In this document: positions 36,570-48,240 of the stretch, piece by piece | Numbering within the stretch: the stretch's first letter is position 1 | How the letters are laid out: the number at the start of each line of letters is the position of its first letter | From: Apium graveolens | Lineage: Eukaryota; Streptophyta; Magnoliopsida; Apiales; Apiaceae | Reading direction: 5' to 3' | Assembly: GCF_009905375.1 (NCBI RefSeq) | Contig: NC_133655.1 | Location: 170,933,141 to 170,997,140, forward strand | Length of the DNA: 64,000 nt | Made by a program: the position numbers and the translations under genes | Notes under the pieces: generated by a model | Database searches by the model: none | What the model was told of the DNA's origin: nothing | The model's input: the letters and a program-made list of their open reading frames with translations, nothing else

Positions 36570-37637
36570 TGTTAGGAATATATGTATTAGTTTGATGATA
36601 AGTTAAACAAAACACTTAAGTAGAAATCTAGTGTTTGTAGCCTCAACGGATAAGACCATCTTGGCTATCCGTTGATGGAGTAGCTTTACTTAGAAATAAG
36701 TTTAGTATTGTAGCACATTTCAGTCTCTGCATTTAAATTATAATTCTTAGAAGTTGTGGGAAATTATAAGTCATGTTGACTACTAGTGGATATGCAAATA
36801 GGAGGGCTAATTATAAATATTTCATGCCTTGTAATTTTGTATAAATGAAGTAGTATCAACTAATAGATTAAAGGCCTTCAACGGATGAGAAACAAAGCTT
36901 CAACAGATAACATCCATCAACGGATGAGTGCATCAACGGATAAAGCTTCAACTTTTAAAGCATCAACGGATGTCACTAAAGCATCAACGGATAAAGCCAT
37001 CAACGGATGAAAGCTTCAACGGATTCTTAGTTCCATAGTAGTTGATAGTGACAATTCATAAGCTGACAGAGGCACATAGGTTGGCAGAGACAATTGGAAT
37101 GTGGTAGCCTCTTGGAGGAATCAAGAAAAAACAGCATTTCCATTCTGGTGCAAACAAGGAAGTATTCAAAGATTCACAGATTATCTTAGATTGCATTGGA
37201 TAGAGAAATGAAAAAGAAACATGTGAAGAACTATTTTAATTATATTTTATCTTTGTCTTCACTTGTAAACTTGGTGATATATAAACCAAGTTGCAGCTAG
37301 TAATTAGATGTGAATTTTCCAGAACAGTTTAGAAAAACATAGAGAGAAAACATCTAGTTTGTACTAGGAAGCAGTTGTGATCAATTTTTTGTATCACAGA
37401 TTTTCTGAAATACACATCTCTGGTGGAACAACAAATCCACTAGAAATTTTTTTAAATCCTTTGTGTTCTTTACATTTGTGTCTTGAATATACATCTGTCT
37501 GCACCTGCTCAAAGCAATTCACACACATCTTCTCATCATACACTTAGCTTTTGAAACTGCTCAAAACTTGAAAAAGTTTTGAGATTTACATTCAACCCCC
37601 TTCTGTAAATCTCATTGTTAGTTCCTTGGGAATAACA
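36570..37637 (+). repeat. 5' LTR of Sirevirus D unit 1
   Basis: 1068 bp, TGTTAGGAATATATG to GGAATAACA. It has eight perfect TCAACGGAT copies (36643, 36878, 36917, 36933, 36963, 36984, 37000, 37016) and one reverse copy (36667). The first and the reverse copy can form a 10-bp hairpin stem. Confidence 0.95.
37278..37285 (+). promoter_or_regulatory. LTR TATA box
   Basis: TATATAAA about 250 bp after the last TCAACGGAT copy; the same box is at 56539-56546 in the other LTR. It is the likely start of the genomic transcript. Confidence 0.75.
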
Positions 37638-37639
37638 AT

Positions 37640-37651
37640 TGGTATCAGAGC
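37640..37651 (+). other. Primer-binding site, unit 1
   Basis: TGGTATCAGAGC, the initiator Met tRNA complement, two bases after the LTR. Confidence 0.95.
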
Positions 37652-37697
37652 TAGCTCTTGACATACAAAGAGTTTAAAGGTCTATTCTACTAACATC

Positions 37698-40112
37698 ATG
37701 AGTAAGAAGGATATTGGAGTGAAGATTCCAATCTTGGAAAGAGATAATTATCATCACTGGAAAGTGAAGATGCATCTACATCTTCTCTCTCAAGATGAAA
37801 GCTACATCAACTGCGTTGAGAATGGTCCTCACATCCCTCACAAGGTGGCCACAGCTGCCACTGCCATAGTTGCTCTTGGACAGTCAATTCCCAAGCCAAA
37901 AGCAGAATGAACTGATGAAGATATTGAAGAGGTTCACAAGGATAAGAAGGCCATGAACATTATGTTTAATGGCCTAGACAAAGATATGTTTGATAATGTC
38001 ATTAACAGCCAAACTGCTAAGGAAATTTGGGATGTGCAACTTATCTGTGAAGGTACTGAACAAGTTAGAGAAAACAAAATGCAACTTCTCATTCAACAAT
38101 ATGAATATTTTCATTCTGAAGAAGGAGAATCATTGAATGATACCTTCAATAGATTTCAGAAACTGTTGAATGGATTGAAGCTGTATGGCAGAGTGTACCA
38201 AGTCAAGGATTTCAACTTAAAATTTCTGAGGTCTTTACCAAAGGAATGGAAGCCTGTGACTGTTTCACTAAGGAATTCTCAAGATTATAAGGACTTCACA
38301 CTTGAAAGATTATATAGAATTTTGAAGACCTATGAACTTGAGATGGAGCAAGATAAGCTGTTGGAGAAGGGAAAGAGAAAAGGTGGATCAGTTGCACTTG
38401 TAGCTGAAAAAGAGAGAACTGAAGCCAGGAATGAAGAAAAGACAATTCGAAGTCTCAAAATTGGCACAAGCAAATCAGAATCAAGCAAGGGAAAGGAGAA
38501 AGCAGCTGAGGTTGAAGACAATTCCAGTCAAGATGACTCTGATGATATTGATGAACATCTGGCTTTTCTGTCCAGAAGGTTTGCAAAGATGAAATTCAAG
38601 AAAAACATTAGAGCCACTAATCCAAACAAGAACATGGTGGACAAATCTAAGTTCAAATGTTATAACTGTGGCATAAGTGGACACTTTGCAAGTGAGTGCA
38701 GAAAGCCAACTTCTGAAAAGAAGAAATTTGAGCAAGTGGATTACAAAAAGAAATATTTTGAATTGCTCAAACAAAAGGAAAGGGCTTTTCTGACTCAGGA
38801 AAATGACTGGGCAGCTGATGGAGCCAATGAAGATGATGATATGGAGTATGTCAACTTATCCCTGATGGCTAATTCTGATGAGAATGAAACTAGTTCATCA
38901 AGCAACCAGGTAATTACTACTGACCTCTCTCAGCTTTCTAAAAATGAATGCAATGAAGCTATAAATGACATGTCCAATGAATTATATCATTTACGTGTTT
39001 CCTTTAAATCACTGGTTAAAGAGAACACAAGAATTAAAAAGAATAATTTGTTTTTAAGTGATAGGAATGTTGTGTTAGAGGGTAAGGTAATTGAGCTTGA
39101 AAAGATTAAAATCAAATACTTATCTGTTGAGAGTGAACTAGAAGAGTCTGTTAAGAAAGTAGAAGTTCTTTCTAGACAACTAGAGCGTGAGCAAGAGGTA
39201 ATCAAGGCCTGGAAAACATCTAGGGATGTTAGTGCTCAAATTGTCAAGGTCCAAGGAATTGAATCACTCTGTGAGAATGCCTGGAAGAAAAACAAAAAGG
39301 AAATAGAATTAATTGATGGACTGTCAACGGATGTGGAATCAACGGATGATGAAAGTCATCTGTTGAAGGAAGAAAAGGAGCATCCGTTGAAGTCTCATCA
39401 ATTGAAACAGGCAAATGATTCTAAAAGGAATAATTTGAAAAATTTCAGTAAGAAGTTTGGTTCAACTTCCAAGAACTTTGTCAAAGAAGAAGCTAGCACA
39501 TCCAAAGATGCCAGTAAGGTGAATATAGGACACATGACTTTAGATTAGTTGAAAAATAGGCTTAAGTTGGTTGAGGATAAAAAGGAAACTAAAAGAAAAT
39601 CTAAGAGAAATGGGAAGGTAGGGATTAACAAATACATCAATTACACACCTGATAAGTATGCTCCTAGAAAAGGTTATGTGCATTGTAGTAGTGTTAATCA
39701 TCTATCTGCTAACTGCAAATTTGCTAAGAATGCTCCCATGCCTTTAACTCCTTTCATGCCTAACATGTCTATGTCACCACTGCATGCTATGTCTGTTATG
39801 TCTCAACAGAATCCACATGCACATTTTGCAAACATGCCATATGTTAATAATCCTTATTTTGTTGCATTTAGTATGACTCAAATGCCATACAACATGCCTA
39901 TGTGGAATAATATGTTTGGATAATCTATGCCTTATCAAATTCAACCAAATGTGCTAAATAATTCTGTGACTAACCCTACACTTCAACAACCTACATCTGA
40001 GATCAAGGTTGACTCAAAGTTACCTAAGTCAAAAGGTGCAGGAAGTGTGAAGACTAGGAAAAAGGCTAACAAGGCTGGACCCAAGGAAACTTGGGTACCA
40101 AAATCAACTTGA
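37698..40112 (+). pseudogene. Sirevirus D gag, unit 1
   Basis: Starts MSKKDIGVKIPILERDNYHH. A UBN2-type gag core follows (EIWDVQLICEGTEQVRENKM, YDRF-like NDTFNRFQKLLNGL). A zinc knuckle CYNCGISGHFASEC is at 38658-38699, then a coiled-coil-like stretch (about 38970-39290), then a second knuckle in which the first Cys has become Tyr (YVHCSSVNHLSANC). Breaks by comparison with unit 2: TGG to TGA at 37908-37910, CAG to TAG at 39546-39548, CAA to TAA at 39921-39923, and a 3-bp deletion near 38033. Two forward and one reverse copy of the TCAACGGAT motif lie in frame near 39324-39390. Confidence 0.92.
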
Positions 40113-43100
40113 TTTGATTTTGTTGTGTCCAGGGAAAAAGAAGGAATCTATGGTACTTGGACAGTGGTTGTTCAAGGCACATGACAGGAGATTTCACCCT
40201 GCTCACAGAGTTCAAGGAGAGAGCTGGCCCTAGCATAACCTTTGGAGATGACAGCAAAGGGTTCACTATGGGATATGGCTTGATTTCAAAGGAAAATGTC
40301 ATCATTAATGAACTTGTATTAGTTGATGGTCTCAAACACAATCTATTGAGCATCAGTCAACTATGTGATAGAGGGAATACTGTTTCCTTCAATTCTGAAG
40401 CATGTGTTGTCACCAGTAAGAAGGACAACAAAGTGGTTCTAACTGGAGTTAGAAAAGGGAATGTGTACTTGACTGACTTCAACTCTATAGATGCAGAATC
40501 AATCACTTGTCTTTTCAGCAAAGCAAGTAAAGATGAAAGTTGGCTATGGCACAAGAAGCTGTCCTATTTGAATTTCAAGACAATGAATGATCTAATCAAA
40601 AAGGACTTAGTTAGAGGAATGCCTTTAGTGGAATTCTCAAGGGATGGACTGTGTGATGCTTGTCAGAAAGGAAAGCAAAAGAGAGCATCATTCAGTAAGA
40701 AACTTGAATCAGCAATTGATGAACCATTACAACTGCTACATATGGATCTTTTTGGACCAGTCAATGTATTGTCAATTTCAAGAAAAATATATTGCCTAGT
40801 GATTGTAGATGATTTCTCAAAGTTTTCATGGACCTATTTTCTTGGATCAATGGATGAAGCTAGTGAAATTATTATCAATCATATCAAGCAAGTCAACAAC
40901 CATCCAGATTTCAAAGTAAGGAATATCAGGAGTGACAATGGAACTGAGTTCAGGAATTCTACCATGAGGTTATTCTGTGAAGATAATGGGATCACGCATG
41001 AGTTCTCAGCTCCAAGGACTCCACAACAGAATGGTGTGGTGGAAAGGAAGAACTGTTGTGGTGGAAAGGAAGAACATATCACTAATTGAAGCTGCAAGAA
41101 CAATGCTTGAAGAGTCAAAACTCCCAATATATTTTTGGGCTGAGGCTGTTAACTGTGCATGTTACACTAAGAATATTTCTCTAATCAATCAGGCAAAAGG
41201 CATGACTCCCTATCAATTTTTTAAGAGAAGAAAACCAACCTTAAACTTCCTTCATGTCTTTGGTTGCAAATGCTACATTTTAAGGAACCAACCTGACCAC
41301 AAAGGCAAGTTTGATGCAAAGGCTGATGAAGAGATATTTGTTGGTTATTCTGCTGGAAAATCATATAGGGTCTACAATCTAAGAACCAACATTTTTATGG
41401 AATCTGTGCATGTTGTGTTTGATGATAAAAAGATTGATGGACTAACAGATGAGGGACATCATGAAGGACTCAAATTTGACAACATTGAGATATATTGTGA
41501 TGATAGTGAAGATGAGAATGATGGAGAAGGCACTTCAAAAAGGATTCAAAATCTGCCTTTGGATAATGCACAAAATGATGCATCAGTTGAAAGTCATAAT
41601 TCAGCATCTGTTGACAGAAGTAATGCAACATCCGTTGAAAGACAAAGTGCATCATCCGTTGAAGTACATAATGGAGCATCCGTTGATCATAGTTTATCAA
41701 CGGATAATCAATTTACATCATCAGTTGATAGAACTCCCAGTTCCTTGCAAAGGACCAATAACTCAGGGGGAGTTTCAACCAATCAACACTCTATCTCACA
41801 ACATGACAATACTGAGGCAACCTCATCTAGAGCTAATCTACCACCTCAAAGGAAATGGACCAAGAATCATCCTTTTGAACTAATCATTGGTGATGCAACA
41901 TCTAAGGTGCAAACAAGATGGCTACTTAAGATGAATATCTATACAGTAGTTTTCTATCACAGGAGGAACCTAAGAGAGTGGAAGAAGCTCTATTGGTTCC
42001 AGATTGGATTTTAGCAATGCAAGAGGGGCTAAACCAATTTGAGAGGAACAAAGTATGGAAGCTGGTACCCAAGCCAAAGAACAAAAGTTCTATTGACACA
42101 AAATTGGTATTCAGAAACAAGATGGATGAAAATGGCATTGGCATAAGGAATAAAGCTAGATTGGTTGCCAAGGGCTACTCTCAACAAGAGGAAATATTGA
42201 TGAGACATTTGCTCCTGTTGTAAGACTTGAAGCCATCAGGATTTTTCTAGCCTATGCAGCCCATGCCAATTTCAAAGTCTATCAAATGGATGTCAAGAGT
42301 GCATTTCTGAATGGAGAATTGGAGGAAGAAGTTTATATGAGCCAACCTCTAGGGTTTGAAGATTAAAATTTTCTAGACCATGTGTATTATCTGTTGAAAG
42401 CACTCTATGGACTAAAGCAAGCACCTAGAGCCTGGTATGAGACTTTGTCAAAAAATTTCCTAGATAATTACTTCACAAGAGGTATTGTTGACAAAAATCT
42501 TTTCTTTAGAAATGTTAATGGCTCCACAATACTTGTTCAAATTTATGTAGATGATATTATATTTGGCTCTATAGATGATAAACTTTGTAAAAAGTTTGCT
42601 AAGTTAATGCAAAGTAAATATGAAATGAGCATGATGGGAGAGCTAACTTATTTTCTTGGTTTACAAGTTAAACAAGTTAGTGGTGGAATTTTCATTAGTC
42701 AAACTAAATACATTTATGATCTTTTAAAGAAGTTTGACTTAATGGAATGTTCATTTGCAAAAACTCCCATGGCCACTGCCACTAAGATTGAATTAAACAA
42801 GGCTAAAAAGTTTGTGGACATTACAAGCTATAGAGGCATGGTTGGTTCACTTCTATATTTAACTGCCAGTAGACCTGATATAATGTTTTCTACATGTCTT
42901 TGTGCTAGATTTCAAGCTGATCCTAGAGAATCTCACTTAGTTGCTATTAAAAGAATTTTCAGATATCTCAAAGGGACTCCAAATCTAGGAATTTGGTACC
43001 CTAAAGAGTCTGGTTTTGTTCTATTTGGCTACTCAGATGCAGATTATGCAGGTCGCAAAATAGACAGGAAAAGTACAACTGGCACCTGTCAATTTCTAGG

Positions 43101-43488
43101 GAATAAACTTGTATCATAGTTCAGTAAGAAGCAAAATTATGTTTCTATATCAACAGTTAAGGCTGAGTACATTGCTGCTGGTAGTTGTTGTGCACAGATA
43201 TTATGGATGAGGAATCAACTATTTGACTATGGGCTAAATGTTGACAAAATTCCAATATTATGTGACAACACAAGTGCCATTGCCATTATTAAAAATCCAG
43301 TGCAGCATTCAAGAACCAAGCACATTGACATCAAGTACCACTTCATAAGGGAACATGTGATGAATGGTACAGTGGAACTTTATTTTGTTCCAAGTGAAAA
43401 ACAAATTGCAGACATATTTACCAAGCCACTTGATAAATCAACATTTACAAGATTAGTAAGTGAGCTAGGTATGCTTAATTATTCCTAA
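40113..43488 (+). pseudogene. Sirevirus D pol, unit 1
   Basis: Protease motif LDSGCSRHMTG at about 40156-40188. Integrase zinc domain HKKLSY...CDACQKGK follows, with the second His changed to Tyr. The integrase core is MDLFGPV, RSDNGTEF and PQQNGVVERKN. A 22-bp duplication (41057-41078 repeats 41035-41056) shifts the frame. A serine-rich hinge with four motif copies comes next. Reverse transcriptase has KALYGLKQAPRAWYE and YVDDIIFG (about 42400-42570). RNase H has YSDADYAG and PILCDNTSAIAI, ending MLNYS at 43488. Other breaks: frame changes near 41920 and 42190, TAA near 42364, TGG to TAG at 43117-43119. The frame lies -1 relative to gag. Confidence 0.93.
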
Positions 43489-44050
43489 ATTCATGTTCTA
43501 ATTGTAATTTGTCTTGTAGCCTAAAATGAATTTGTTGCAAGAACAAAGTTGGCTTTAAGTAAAGTTTATTCTATCAATGGATATTCCCTATCCTTTGAAA
43601 GACAAAGTTGTTCTATCAACGGATGTCCATTATCCGTTGAAAGACAAATACATTTCTGGTAATTTTATCCTTCAACGGATAAAACTGTGTTAATCTTCAA
43701 AGGATAACTATTTACCTCATCCGTCAAAGTCTCACATCAGTCATTTTGAGTGAGTCACAGCCGTTGATTCTATTTACTTAACCGTTGATACATATATATA
43801 TACACACAGTTGTATGTATTTGTATTAAAGGCAGTTTTTAGAATACATACCGTTTTTCTTTTATTCTCAAACGGCTGTAATTCACTTAAAAATATTGTTT
43901 AATCATTCTCTTTATGTTTTAATTTGAGAAAGTATAAAAGCCCCTTTGAATTCTTATTTTCACTTTACGCTTTCTTGCAATTTTCAAAAGCTTTTACTCT
44001 CTTTCTCTCCCAAAACTCTCAACCTTTCTCTGCAACTTCTACTCACAACA
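43489..44050 (+). promoter_or_regulatory. Pol-to-env region with motif cluster and TATA box
   Basis: It holds perfect motif copies at 43616-43624 (TCAACGGAT), 43632-43640 (ATCCGTTGA) and 43672-43680, plus near-copies at about 43574, 43695, 43724, 43760 and 43782. After a TA/CA run comes TATAAAAG at 43933-43940, then a pyrimidine-rich leader and ACAACAATGGC at 44045-44055. The whole is laid out like a promoter and 5' leader for the env-like ORF. In unit 2 the TATA remains (63118-63125) but the leader and start are deleted. Confidence 0.55.
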
Positions 44051-47000
44051 ATGGCACCAGTAGTAAAGATAATGTCCCAGTCTAAATTTGTCTATGAGAA
44101 AAACAATTTCATAGCTTTGGTGGAAAAGAATGAAGCCCACTCAGATTATCACAAGATGACGGACTTCATCAAAAACTGCAAACTGAGCTATGCAATGCTC
44201 GAAGCCCCAATGAGGTAGTTGAGGAAATGTGGACAACTGCAGAGTTCAACACCACTGATATGACCATCTCTTTCTCTCTCAAAGGTAAGGATTACTATAT
44301 TAACTGTGATGATATACAGTCCTGTTTTAAATTATCTGAAAACAATGCCATGACACCACACACTGATAATGATGTATCTAGCATGTTAGATTCCATAGGC
44401 TATTCCCTTGATTCTACTAGTTTAGGCAGTATTAAGAGAAAAGGCCTTAGGAAAGAATGGAGTTTTCTTAGTGATGCCTTTATCAAGGTTTTCTCTGGGA
44501 AAATTAGTAATTTTGATGCAAAAACTTCATCTCTTATTAATATGCTCTATATGCTGGTTTCTGATAGGTACTTTAATTTTAGCAATTATGTTATGCTAGA
44601 ATTGGGTACTAGGTTAGGTAACAAGGCTAATAGACCTCATAACATCTACTATGCTAGATTCTTTATGTTATTGGCTAACCATGTTGCTGAAGGTTTGGTC
44701 ATAACTAATGAGAGTAATAAGCTCAAATGCTGGGCACAAGAAAAGAGGGTCCTTGCAGACCTTTTAAGGATTAACCTCAACAGCAAGGTGCCATTGGTAT
44801 ACTTACCAATCATGGATGCACCTCAGGTAAGTGAGGTAAATACTTCTTCAACTCCTACTACTTCCAACCCCATCATTTCTTTGCCATTTGGGTCAATGCC
44901 CTAACAGATTCCTACCAGGGCCACCAAACCTAAAGTTTCAAAATCCAAGTCAAAGAAAGCCACCTCTGTTGTCTCTCAAAAGACAACAGTTGTAACACAT
45001 ACCATAAACTTTGAGGGGATTGAACAGGGTGTTAGTGGTGAGGGGAGGGGTGAACATCAAGAAAACCCCCAGAATAAGGTAGGAGAGGTGAGTGGTACCC
45101 AAGCTAGCCAAGCCACAGTTTCTCAAAAGACTGTGGTGGTTGAAAAGGATTCAAACTCATCCCTAGTTGCATCCTCCCAAAAGGGTGCAGCTATTGAAAA
45201 TAGTCCCCAACCAGGGACACAGAACAAAAAAGGGAGGGACACTGAAGCCACACACTCACCTGTAAAAGCATTCACCAGAAGAAAGAGGGTCAAAACCCTA
45301 GTTTCCACACAGGGTGCACACACTGCACAGATATAACCACCTGTATCTATGCCTTCTCAAATTCAGCTTGATGTGACTCCAACAAATATGGAGTCACAGT
45401 CCCATTCTTTTAAAATTAACACCCATCAATCACCAAATTCTCCATCACCATCTCTCGATGTGGACATGATATTCACATCAATTCCTGATTCTCCCTCTTT
45501 ACAACTCAGGGAGGAGCCCCACTCAAATACTGGTGATCATCATCTTTTAGATGATTTGTTGGATCATCAGCCAATTCTTTCAGACTTAGTTGAAGAATCT
45601 GTGTCACCTAAATTAAAATCAATCCACACAGATTCAACAATTATGTCACTTTCAATTTCTACTTCTTTTCCTTCTTCAACGGATATTCCTCATCCGTTGA
45701 CAAGTGGTTGTTCTCCAACGGATAAGCTTAACAACAATTATCCGTTGATACCATCAGTTTCAACTTCAACAGATACTCTTTATCCGTTGATTGTCTCTAC
45801 ACAAACAACTGAATTAATTCCAAGTGTAGAAGACATGGTTAATGTACAATCACTTCTAGGATTGAGGGAAGGGAGTGAAAACTTGAGTGAAAGGCTAGGT
45901 TGCTCTCAGGCAAAAGGAGAGCTTGAGAGTATAAATATGCATGCTATTTCTTCCAGCATGGTAAAAGAAAGTGAGAGGAGTACCACCTTAGAAGGTGAAG
46001 GTGAGGGTGTGAGGATTGTGAACCAGGGGGAGCCCCTGATGCAAGAAAAGAGAGAAATTGATAGAAAAGCATGTACATGAGGTATAAGGGTGGATCCGGC
46101 CATTGCTAGTGAGTCAATGATTGTGGATGATGCTGAAAAGGAAAGACAATTTCAGCAACATTACAAAGCTGTAATTGATAACATTTCCTTGGATGCTGAC
46201 ACTTTTACTCATCCTGTTTCAGCCTATCAACTGTTGGCTATTCAGGGCAATGAGGAGGCAGAAAAGACTTTAAATCTAGTACATACTTCAGAATCTCTAC
46301 AAAGGGATAAAGCTGATGTCAATAGGATGCCTTCTACAGCTGGTGAGCCATCTGAAGAATTTGGAGTAAATTCTAATGATGATGACTCTGATTCTTTTGA
46401 TGGAAACATGAACTTAGGGGGAGCTGATGGCCCAAGTTCTATTCCAGAATTACCTGAACGGGCATTGACAAAGGAGTCTACATCAGGGCATTTCAATGTA
46501 TCCTTAGTCAAACAAGTCATGTCTATCCAGAAGGCCATTCAGGAAACTTCAAATGCTGGTACCAAGGCTATTCTTCAAGCCCACCTAGATTCTCTATATA
46601 TCATGAAGCTACAACAATTAAGACAGAATCTGAGTGTGGATGAGCTCAAGAAGGATATAGCTGACTTGAAGTCCTACAATTCTGAGAAGCTGGATTCAAT
46701 CATGCCCTTTGGTACCATGAAGGAACTATTACTAAGACTGAGAAGAGAATCAGATGCTGAAAAGAAGATGGTCAAATTGGAGGAAAGAGTTTAAGCTATT
46801 GAAAACTCTGTGGTCACCATTCTTCACAATCATAATCAACAGTCTCAGACTAGTCTTCTAATGCAACTGGCTAAAGCACAGGGCTTGACCCCTCTCCTTG
46901 ATGATAACAAAAAGGGGGAGAATAAAAGGGAAGGGGAAGGGGAGCCATCTACACATATACAAATATCAAAAGTTCTAGTTCCAGCCATCACTACTTCTCC

Positions 47001-48240
47001 AACACTTCAAATCAAAGGAAAGCTTGATGGAATTGATCTAATCCAGAAAGCAGCAGCTGAGATGAAGGTGAAAGAGCAAAGGAGAAAAATTGATGAAAGG
47101 ATGCAATAAGTGTTTGGCTCTTCAACTACAAAATCCTTACCTGTGAAACATAGCACAAAAGTTGAGCCAGTCATTATGGAGCACAAGCCAGTAAGGAGGA
47201 ATAAGGTTGGAGAAATTTCTTTCAGGAACCTGAAGCCCATGGTACTCAAGCCAACCACTAGATTCAACAAGGATTCTACAAAGAACCCTCTAAGCTTTGC
47301 TCAACTAAAAGAGGTGGATTTTCCTCTTCCAAAGCCTGGTGAAGACAAAGTTTTGGGTGGTAACATCATAAAGCACAAAGAGACCAAGGATGTAGTGGAA
47401 AGAATGAATATGGCTATCATCTATAGAGAGGGAAAGAGCATCTGTGTGATGCAAGGACATCCCAAATTCTCAATAGCCAAGAGGAAGAGACCAAGAGGCT
47501 AAAGGAAGAAGCTAAAAAGCTGAAGGCTGACAAAAGAGCACAAGAAAAGCTTGAAAAACAGCTAAAGTCAAGTCAAATTGAAGAAAAGAAGAAGATTGAA
47601 GACAAGAGTGAAGGAGACAAGACTGAAAGCATAAATGTGGATATGGGGAATATGGTTGGTGAGAGTGTGGAGGAAAGGAGTGAAGAAAGAAAGGAATGGC
47701 AGAAAGGGAACAGAAAGAAGGTCAAGGCAAAAAGGAAGAGTGAAGATGACACTGAGGAAACCCAATCACAATCTAAACCACTACCTTCCATTCCTGAACC
47801 TGTTGTGGCTGATCCCAGTATAAATATTCATATGGTGAAATAATTACCCCCAAAGAGGAACCTATTGATTGGGACACCATCAAATTGCCTACCTTCCTAA
47901 CTACTTCTCCACCACCAAAGAAACTGAAAAGAAAATCCAAATCAACACCTCCCCTAATCTCAAGTAAATTCACTCAGAAACATAAACCTAAGCCTAAGCC
48001 ACAAGCCTCAAAGGATGATTATGTTCACATTTGTGATATAAAAGAACATACAGATATTGAACTCTTTCTGGATGAGCTGGAGGAAGTAAGGGGAATAAAT
48101 GCCTATAGACAGCTACTAGAAAGGCTAGTGTTCAAATATAAAGGAAATGTGGAAAGGACTTGGCCTCTTCAAAGAATTCTAAGTAAGGGTTATTCTACCT
48201 TGATTAAATTCTACACAGCTATCAAAAGGGATATTGGCTT
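44051..48240 (+). pseudogene. Sirevirus D env-like ORF, 5' and middle part, unit 1
   Basis: ATG at 44051 in the context ACAACAATGGC begins MAPVVKIMSQSKFVYEKNN. A conserved globular-looking N-terminal domain follows (EEMWTTAEFN, RKGLRKEWSFLSDAFIKVF, NIYYARFFMLLANHVAEGL). A long Ser/Pro/Thr linker then carries four motif copies (45676-45790). Next comes a charged, helical part (LRQNLSVDELKKDIADLKSY) and a lysine-rich tail. Breaks: a small deletion at 44213-44220 that shifts the frame (intact in unit 2), CAA to TAA at 44902, 45334, 46792 and 47107, TGA at 46078, and frame changes near 47473 and 47828. The gypsy element enters at 48241. Function unknown; I see no signal peptide or clear transmembrane helix, so env is a name by position only. 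Confidence 0.75.

Noticed and set aside
36870..37030. CRISPR-like array, because TCAACGGAT recurs at near-regular spacing
   Set aside because: The repeat is only 9 bp, spacing varies from 15 to 40 bp, the copy is in a plant LTR, and the motif also occurs in both orientations elsewhere.
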